Source: Paracoccus sp. IB05 (lineage in GTDB: Bacteria; Pseudomonadota; Alphaproteobacteria; Rhodobacterales; Rhodobacteraceae). From it: a stretch of DNA of 64,000 nt. Each line of letters begins with the position of its first letter. Position 1 is the stretch's first letter. The notes under the pieces are model-generated. The model was not told the origin of the DNA. It ran no database searches and worked only from the letters and a program-made list of their open reading frames with translations. Location: contig NZ_JAEFCF010000005.1 of NCBI RefSeq assembly GCF_016405985.1, forward strand, positions 62,001 through 126,000, in the 5' to 3' direction. Both the position numbers and the translations under genes were made by a program. Shown in pieces: positions 58,944 to 64,000 of the stretch.

Positions 58944-60353
58944 ATGTTCGGACTGACCGCACTTGAACTGGCCCGTATCCAGTTCGGGTTCACCATTTCC
59001 TTCCATATCATCTTTCCGGCCATCACCATCGGCCTCGCCAGCTATCTGGCGGTGCTGGAAGGGTTGTGGCTGTGGAAGAAGACCGCCGTTTACCGCGATC
59101 TTTACCATTTCTGGTCAAAGATCTTCGCGGTGAACTTCGCCATGGGCGTCGTCTCGGGTCTGGTGATGGCCTATCAGTTCGGCACGAACTGGAGCTACTT
59201 TTCGTCTTTCGCCGGGTCAATCACCGGGCCTTTGCTGGCCTATGAGGTGCTGACCGCCTTCTTCCTTGAGGCGGGGTTTCTGGGGGTCATGCTGTTTGGC
59301 TGGCACCGGGTCGGGCCGGGGCTGCATTTCTTTGCCACCGTCATGGTGGCAATCGGCACGCTGATTTCGGCCACCTGGATTCTGGCGTCGAACAGCTGGA
59401 TGCAGACGCCGCAGGGATTCGAGATCGTGAATGGCGTGGTGGTGCCGGTCAACTGGTTCGAGGTGATCTTCAACCCCTCCTTCCCCTATCGGCTGGCTCA
59501 TATGGTGACGGCGGCTTTCCTTGCCACCGCGCTGTTTGTCGGCGCAAGCGGAGCCTGGCATCTGCTCAGGGGCAATGACAATCCGCGCGTGCGCAAGATG
59601 CTGTCGATGGCGATGTGGATGCTGCTGATCGTAGCCCCCCTGCAGGCGGTGATCGGCGACCAGCACGGGCTGAACACGCTGAAACACCAGCCTGCGAAAA
59701 TCGCCGCGATGGAGGGGCATTGGGAGAACGAACCTGGCAAAGGTGTGCCGCTGATCCTTTTCGCCTGGCCTGATCAGGCGGCCGAAAAGAACCATTTCGA
59801 GATCGCGATCCCCAATCTTTCCAGCCTGATCCTGACCCATAGCCTTGACGGACAATTCCCCGGGCTGAAGGAGTTCGCCCCCGAAGATCGCCCGCCGGTC
59901 GCCGTGGTGTTCTGGACCTTCCGCATCATGGTCGGCCTTGGGATGCTGATGATCACGCTTGGCCTCTGGGCTGCCTGGCGGCGCTGGCGTGGCACGCTTT
60001 ACGAGGGGCGCTGGTTCCAGCGTTTCGCGCTTTTGATGGGGCCGACCGGGCTGATCGCCATTCTGGCGGGCTGGTACACCACCGAAATCGGCCGCCAGCC
60101 CTGGGTGATCTATGGCGTGATGCGCACCAGTGACGCGGTCTCGGACCATTCGGCGCTGACGATGAGCGTGACGCTGGTGATCTTCATCGTGGCCTATTTC
60201 CTCGTCTTTGGCTTTGGCACCAGCTATATGCTGAAACTTGTCGGCAAAGGGCCGGAGGCGGGCGAAGACGACCCCGCAACCGACAATGACCATCCCGGCC
60301 AGAGCCCGGCGCGGCCGCTCTCTGCCGCCCCCGATCTCAGCAAGGAGCACTGA
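58944..60353 (+). CDS. cydA: Cytochrome bd-type / cyanide-insensitive quinol oxidase subunit I
   Basis: A 469-residue multi-helix membrane protein. It begins M-F-G-L-T-A-L-E-L-A-R-I-Q-F with the heme-ligand His21 (S-F-H-I-I-F-P) and later carries G-D-Q-H-G-L-N and the E-P-G-K-G-V-P-L quinol-loop region. The Q-loop is short, as in the CioA branch that often tolerates cyanide. It oxidises quinol and reduces oxygen to water at the inner membrane. ATG at 58944 has GGGAGGG upstream; an extended in-frame reading to 58797 adds unlike residues. cydB follows three bases later. Confidence 0.92.
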   Translation: MFGLTALELARIQFGFTISFHIIFPAITIGLASYLAVLEGLWLWKKTAVYRDLYHFWSKIFAVNFAMGVVSGLVMAYQFGTNWSYFSSFAGSITGPLLAYEVLTAFFLEAGFLGVMLFGWHRVGPGLHFFATVMVAIGTLISATWILASNSWMQTPQGFEIVNGVVVPVNWFEVIFNPSFPYRLAHMVTAAFLATALFVGASGAWHLLRGNDNPRVRKMLSMAMWMLLIVAPLQAVIGDQHGLNTLKHQPAKIAAMEGHWENEPGKGVPLILFAWPDQAAEKNHFEIAIPNLSSLILTHSLDGQFPGLKEFAPEDRPPVAVVFWTFRIMVGLGMLMITLGLWAAWRRWRGTLYEGRWFQRFALLMGPTGLIAILAGWYTTEIGRQPWVIYGVMRTSDAVSDHSALTMSVTLVIFIVAYFLVFGFGTSYMLKLVGKGPEAGEDDPATDNDHPGQSPARPLSAAPDLSKEH

Positions 60354-60356
60354 CCC

Positions 60357-61367
60357 ATGGGCATCGATCTTCCCATCGTCTGGGCCTGTATCATCGGTTT
60401 TGGTCTGATGATGTATGTCATCATGGACGGGTTCGATCTGGGCATCGGCATCCTGTTTCCGTTCATCAGGGGGCGCGATGACCGCGATGTCATGGTCAAT
60501 ACCGTCGCGCCCGTCTGGGATGGCAATGAGACCTGGCTGGTCCTTGGGGGCGCCGGGCTGATGGCGGCCTTCCCGCTGGCCTATGCGATCATTCTGACCG
60601 CGCTCTATATCCCGCTGGCGCTGATGCTTCTGGGGCTGATCTGGCGGGGCGTTGCGTTCGAATTCCGCTTCAAGGCGGACGAGCATCACAAGCCGTTCTG
60701 GGATAAGGCTTTCATGCTCGGCTCGGTCACGGCAACCTTTTTCCAGGGCGTGTCGCTGGGCGCTTTCCTGAACGGCTTTCAGATGGAGGGCACGCGCTAT
60801 ACCGGCAGCGCGATGGACTGGGTCTCGCCTTTTGCAATCTTCACCGGGCTTGGCCTGCTGGTCGCCTATGCGCTTTTGGGGGCGACCTGGCTGATCGTGA
60901 AAACCGAAGGGCCGCTGCATGACCGTCTGGTCCACCTCGCGCGGCCTTTGATGCTGGTGCTGCTGGCGGTCATCGTGGTCGTCAGCCTCTGGACACCGCT
61001 TGCGCATCAGGCGGTGGCAGAGCGCTGGTTCAGCCTGCCGAACCTCTTCTTCTTCGCGCCGGTGCCGCTGCTGGTGGCGCTGACCGCCTTCCTGCTCTTG
61101 CGCTCATTGCGGACAGGGGATCCGGGGCTATCGCCCTTCATCCTGACGCTGTTTCTTTTGTTCCTCGGCTATACCGGCCTTGGGATCAGCATGTTCCCCT
61201 ATGTCATCCCGCCCGCGATCACCCTGCGCGAGGCCGCCGCGCCGCCGGAAAGCATGGGATTCGCGCTGGTCGGCGCGCTGCTGATCATCCCGGTGATCCT
61301 CGCCTATACCGCCTGGGCCTATTACGTCTTTCGCGGCAAGGTGCGGGTGGGGGATGGGTATCACTGA
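60357..61367 (+). CDS. cydB: Cytochrome bd-type quinol oxidase subunit II
   Basis: A 336-residue membrane protein with eight or more helices. It has the N-terminal M-Y-V-I-M-D-G-F-D-L-G-I-G motif, W-D-G-N-E-T-W-L and R-G-V-A-F-E-F-R-F that are standard for CydB/CioB. It scaffolds subunit I. AAGGAG precedes its ATG, and its stop shares a base with the next small gene's start. No cydDC genes are in the window, which is usual for cyanide-insensitive types in proteobacteria. Confidence 0.92.
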   Translation: MGIDLPIVWACIIGFGLMMYVIMDGFDLGIGILFPFIRGRDDRDVMVNTVAPVWDGNETWLVLGGAGLMAAFPLAYAIILTALYIPLALMLLGLIWRGVAFEFRFKADEHHKPFWDKAFMLGSVTATFFQGVSLGAFLNGFQMEGTRYTGSAMDWVSPFAIFTGLGLLVAYALLGATWLIVKTEGPLHDRLVHLARPLMLVLLAVIVVVSLWTPLAHQAVAERWFSLPNLFFFAPVPLLVALTAFLLLRSLRTGDPGLSPFILTLFLLFLGYTGLGISMFPYVIPPAITLREAAAPPESMGFALVGALLIIPVILAYTAWAYYVFRGKVRVGDGYH

Positions 61368-61525
61368 TGAAACGCATGGTGATCGAGCGGCAGTCTGACG
61401 CGCCCGCATCTCTGGCCAGGCGGCTCGGCTGGCTGGTGGCGATCTGGCTCGCCAGCGTCCTGGCCCTTGGCCTTGTCGCTTACGGATTTCGTTTTGTGAT
61501 GAAGGCCGTGGGGCTGAGCCTCTGA
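61367..61525 (+). CDS. DUF2474-type small subunit of the quinol oxidase
   Basis: A 52-residue protein with one membrane helix (about 21-41, W-L-V-A-I-W-L-A-S-V-L-A-L-G) preceded by a basic stretch R-R-L-G. DUF2474 proteins of this size typically follow cioAB/cydAB and are analogous to the CydX-type small subunits that stabilise the complex. The start overlaps the cydB stop (TGATG), so translation is coupled. Confidence 0.8.
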   Translation: MKRMVIERQSDAPASLARRLGWLVAIWLASVLALGLVAYGFRFVMKAVGLSL

Positions 61526-61538
61526 GGGTGGCAAACAC

Positions 61539-61564
61539 AAAGGCCCCGGAGTGCCGGGGCCTTT
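61539..61564. terminator. Bidirectional hairpin terminator
   Basis: AAAGGCCCCGG (61539-61549) pairs perfectly with CCGGGGCCTTT (61554-61564) around AGTG, between the converging quinol-oxidase operon and malate synthase G. The A/T ends of the stem give a short T-run on either strand. Confidence 0.85.
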
Positions 61565-61572
61565 GAGCGAGG

Positions 61573-63729
61573 TCATGAGGTCAGGCTGGCTTTCACCCGC
61601 CGACGCGCGGCGTGGAGCAGGGGTTCAGTATAGCCTGACGGCTGCGACCTCCCCTCCAGGATCAGGGCCCGGGCGGTAAGGAAAGCGGTGCCGTCATAAC
61701 CCGGGGCCATCGGGCGGTAGGCCGGATCATCCGCGTTCTGGCGGTCAACGCGCAGCGCCATACGCTGCAGGCTTTCGTCGATCGCCGCCCCGGAAACCAG
61801 ACCATGCAGCATCCAGTTCGCCAGAAACTGCGCTGAGATCCGCAAAGTGGCGCGGTCTTCCATCAGCCCGACATCGTCGATATCGGGCACTTTGGAACAG
61901 CCGATCCCCTGATCGACCCAGCGAACCACATAGCCAAGGATCGACTGGCAATTCAGATCGACCTCGCGCGCGATCTCTGCCGGCGTAAGAGGGCAGTCTG
62001 CCATCAGCGGCGGGGTCATCAGCGCCTCAAGGCTGGCGCGGGGGCGCGCGGCCAGCTCTGCCTGGCGCGCGGCCACATCGACCCGGTGGTAATGCGTCGC
62101 ATGCAGCACCGCCGCAACCGGCGAAGGCACCCAGGCCGTGCTGGCCCCGGCCTGCGGATGGCCGATCTTGGCGGCAAGCATCTCTGCCATGTCATCGGGC
62201 TTCGCCCACATGCCTTTGCCGATCTGGCCACGCCCGTCGAGCCCGGTCGCAAGCCCCGCATCGACATTGCCGTCCTCATAGGCCGAAAGCCAGGCGGCGT
62301 CGCGGATCTGCGCCTTGGGCAGCACCGGCCCGGCCTGCATCAGCGTGTGGATCTCGTCACCCGTGCGGTCAAGGAAGCCGGTATTGATGAAGACCAGCCG
62401 GTCTTTCAGCGCCCGCATCGCCTCGCGCAGATTGGCCGAAGTGCGGCGCTCTTCATCCATCAGGCCCAGCTTCACGGTGCCGGGCGCAAGGCCGAGGATC
62501 TCTTCCACCCGCCCGTAGCAACGATTGGCGAAAGCGGCCTCTTCAGCGCCATGCATCTTGGGTTTGACCACATAGACCGAACCGCTGCGTGAATTGCGCA
62601 GCCCGCCGGTCTTTTGCAGATCATGCAGCGCGGCGGTCACGGTCACCATCGCATCCATCAGCCCTTCGGGCGTCTCTTCGCCATCCAGCAAGACCGCATC
62701 CGTGGTCATCAGATGGCCGACATTGCGGCAAAGCAGCAGCGCGCGCCCCGGCAGGGTAAAGGCCTTCCCATCAGGCCCGGTGAAGGCGCGGTCTGCCGCC
62801 AGATGCCGGGTAACGTCGCGCCCCGCTTTCGTGAATGTCTCCTGAAGATCGCCCTTCATCAGCCCGAGCCAATTGGCATAGGCCGCGACCTTGTCATCTG
62901 CGTCGACGCAGGCGACGGAATCTTCGCAATCCTGGATCGCGGTCAGCGCCGCCTCCAGCACCACATCGCGCAAGCCCGAGGGGCTGGCCGCGCCGACCGG
63001 GTGGGTCCGGTCGAACACCAGCTCGATATGCAACCCGTTATGGCGGAAGAGCAGCGAGTCGCCTGCCGCGCCCTTTCCGGCCCAGGCGGCGGGATCGGCG
63101 AGTGGCGTTTCGCCGGTTTCCAGCGCGGCCAGCACCCTGCCATCTGCGACCCGCCAGCCTTTGACATCGGCATGGCGGCCCTGTGCCAGCGGCAGCGCCT
63201 GATCAAGGAAATCCGCCGCCCAGGCCACTGCCTGCGCCCCCCGCGCGCTGTCAAAGCCCGTGCCGGTGGCGGCACCCGGCAGCGCATCCGTGCCATAAAG
63301 CGCGTCGTAAAGGCTGCCCCAACGCGCATTGGCCGCGTTCAGGGCAAAGCGGGCATTCATCACCGGAACCACCAGCTGCGGCGCGGCGATCTCGCTGATC
63401 TCGGGGTCGCAGGGCGCGGTTTCGATGGTGAAAGCATCGCCTTCCGGCAGGAGATAGCCGATCTCGCGCAGGAACCCCATCCAGGCGGATTGATCCCAGG
63501 CCTGTCCGGCCGCGCGCCGGGCCTGAAGCCAGGCGTCGATCTGCCGCTGAAGTTCCTCGCGCCTTGCCAGAAGCCTGCGGTTTTCGGGCATGAAATCGCG
63601 CAAAAGCCCGGCATAGCCCTGCCAGAAGGCTTCGGCCGCCAGCGGCAGGCCGGGCAAAAGGCGGGTCTCGACAAAATCGACCAGGGGCGTTGCGATCTGA
63701 AGCCCGGCGCGGGTGAAGGGAGCGGTCAT
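61573..63729 (-). CDS. glcB: Malate synthase G
   Basis: A 718-residue enzyme condensing glyoxylate and acetyl-CoA to malate. It has the long multi-domain G isoform length, with a conserved N-S-R-S-G-S-V-Y-V-V-K-P-K-M-H-G active-site block near the middle, N-T-G-F-L-D-R-T-G-D and the C-terminal L-N-C-Q-S-I-L-G-Y-V-V-R-W. ATG at 63729 has GGAGA upstream; 13 earlier codons are unlikely. It completes use of two-carbon units such as those from acetyl-CoA and glyoxylate produced by the catabolic operons in this window. Confidence 0.93.
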   Translation of the reverse strand: MTAPFTRAGLQIATPLVDFVETRLLPGLPLAAEAFWQGYAGLLRDFMPENRRLLARREELQRQIDAWLQARRAAGQAWDQSAWMGFLREIGYLLPEGDAFTIETAPCDPEISEIAAPQLVVPVMNARFALNAANARWGSLYDALYGTDALPGAATGTGFDSARGAQAVAWAADFLDQALPLAQGRHADVKGWRVADGRVLAALETGETPLADPAAWAGKGAAGDSLLFRHNGLHIELVFDRTHPVGAASPSGLRDVVLEAALTAIQDCEDSVACVDADDKVAAYANWLGLMKGDLQETFTKAGRDVTRHLAADRAFTGPDGKAFTLPGRALLLCRNVGHLMTTDAVLLDGEETPEGLMDAMVTVTAALHDLQKTGGLRNSRSGSVYVVKPKMHGAEEAAFANRCYGRVEEILGLAPGTVKLGLMDEERRTSANLREAMRALKDRLVFINTGFLDRTGDEIHTLMQAGPVLPKAQIRDAAWLSAYEDGNVDAGLATGLDGRGQIGKGMWAKPDDMAEMLAAKIGHPQAGASTAWVPSPVAAVLHATHYHRVDVAARQAELAARPRASLEALMTPPLMADCPLTPAEIAREVDLNCQSILGYVVRWVDQGIGCSKVPDIDDVGLMEDRATLRISAQFLANWMLHGLVSGAAIDESLQRMALRVDRQNADDPAYRPMAPGYDGTAFLTARALILEGRSQPSGYTEPLLHAARRRVKASLTS

Positions 63730-63806
63730 CTCGATGTCTCCGGTACAAGAGAAGGTTGCGATCACCATGCCGCCAGGGGGGTATGCCCGCCATCTTTGGC
63801 TTGAAG

Positions 63807-63825
63807 TTTTCCACGATGTGGAAAA
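63807..63825. promoter_or_regulatory. Perfect palindrome between malate synthase G and the IclR gene
   Basis: TTTTCCAC-GAT-GTGGAAAA, 8-base arms around three bases. It stands in the 124-base gap between divergent starts, the place expected for an operator of the IclR-type product. Half-sites resemble the TGGAAA/TTTCCA halves of the E. coli IclR site, in the opposite arrangement. Confidence 0.6.
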
Positions 63826-63853
63826 TGATGCATGAAAATGGAAAGGATCGGGG

Positions 63854-64000
63854 ATGGTTCAGGCAGTTGACCGCGCGCTTTTCCTGCTGGAACTTTTGTC
63901 AAAAGCATCCGGCGGGCTGCGCCTTTCCGATCTCGCGCGCGAGGCAGGACTGGCCGCGTCAACCACGCACCGCCTGCTGACCACACTGGAAGAGCGCGAC
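63854..64000 (+). CDS. IclR-family regulator, 5' part (runs off the window)
   Basis: Forty-nine residues are visible: a start at ATG 63854 with AAGGA six bases upstream, then D-R-A-L-F-L-L-E-L-L and the winged-helix core R-L-S-D-L-A-R-E-A-G through S-T-T-H-R-L-L-T-T-L-E. This is the standard IclR N terminus. It is divergent from malate synthase G, which is a known target type of IclR/GlxR-like proteins. Confidence 0.85.
   Translation, partial: MVQAVDRALFLLELLSKASGGLRLSDLAREAGLAASTTHRLLTTLEERD

Noticed and set aside
59217-61007. Leftward 596-codon frame opposite cydAB
   Set aside because: His/Asp/Gln/Arg-rich antisense product; cydA and cydB are certain.
1-64000. tRNA, rRNA, CRISPR arrays, insertion sequences or riboswitches
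   Set aside because: I looked in the intergenic gaps and found no cloverleaf, regular repeats with spacers, transposase motifs or recognisable aptamer; small RNAs cannot be excluded by eye.

Overview
This window is GC-rich (mostly well above 60 percent), densely coded bacterial DNA. The gene set suggests an alphaproteobacterium, most likely Rhodobacterales (Paracoccaceae-like): Hint_2-domain protein, many ABC/SDR/FAD catabolic operons, paired GcvT-like demethylases, HyuAB and an E1-like mdeB homologue. I see no tRNA, rRNA, CRISPR array or intact insertion sequence. It reads as a run of catabolic cassettes, each with its own transporter and regulator.

Region A (1-10251, + strand) is one tightly overlapping operon. 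It has the end of a ferredoxin-like small subunit, an HcnB/opine-oxidase-like FAD protein with a BFD-type iron-sulfur tail, a PPC/DUF296 protein, a complete ECF importer (S, T, A, A'), a nucleoside hydrolase, a PLP aminotransferase, an alpha/beta hydrolase, an M20 carbamoylase-type amidohydrolase and a DUF523/TudS-like desulfidase relative. I infer uptake and dismantling of a modified, perhaps thiolated, nucleoside; I do not know such a pathway. Region B (10235-15249) holds a Hint-domain protein, a small secreted protein, a two-component system and, after a gene-poor stretch, an Lrp regulator divergent from a mdeB-like 2-oxoacid dehydrogenase E1 (15376-17775).

Region C (17887-34633) is a divergon around 26589-26927. 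Leftward: SDR, sulfurtransferase, GntR regulator, acylating acetaldehyde dehydrogenase, 4-hydroxy-2-oxovalerate aldolase, IlvD-type sugar-acid dehydratase, SDR, VOC protein and a persulfide-dioxygenase-like metallo-hydrolase. Rightward: ribose-type ABC importer, D-apionate-lactonase-like protein, Gfo/Idh/MocA dehydrogenase and an aldose-dehydrogenase-like AKR. A nearly identical 16-bp palindrome (15/16) lies before the gntR gene and before the importer. The enzymes fit a non-phosphorylating route in which a 5-deoxypentose becomes an aldonate, then 4-hydroxy-2-oxopentanoate, then pyruvate plus acetyl-CoA. I consider this the best candidate for an undescribed system.

Region D (34612-58147) carries a second, paralogous GntR, a dipeptide-type ABC importer, a GMC oxidoreductase, an SDR, two GcvT-like THF-dependent methyltransferase paralogues, a monomeric-sarcosine-oxidase-like flavoprotein, an IclR regulator, a PYROXD2-like FAD protein, a methionine gamma-lyase-like PLP enzyme and a HyuA/HyuB-DAO-VOC operon. 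A 16-bp motif, TTYCACATRATGNNAC, recurs before the T-proteins, the sarcosine-oxidase-like gene and hyuA. This suggests one regulon for an N-methylated, hydantoin- or lactam-like compound.

Region E (58944-64000) has a cydAB-type quinol oxidase with its DUF2474 small subunit, malate synthase G, and the start of a divergent IclR gene with a perfect palindrome between them.
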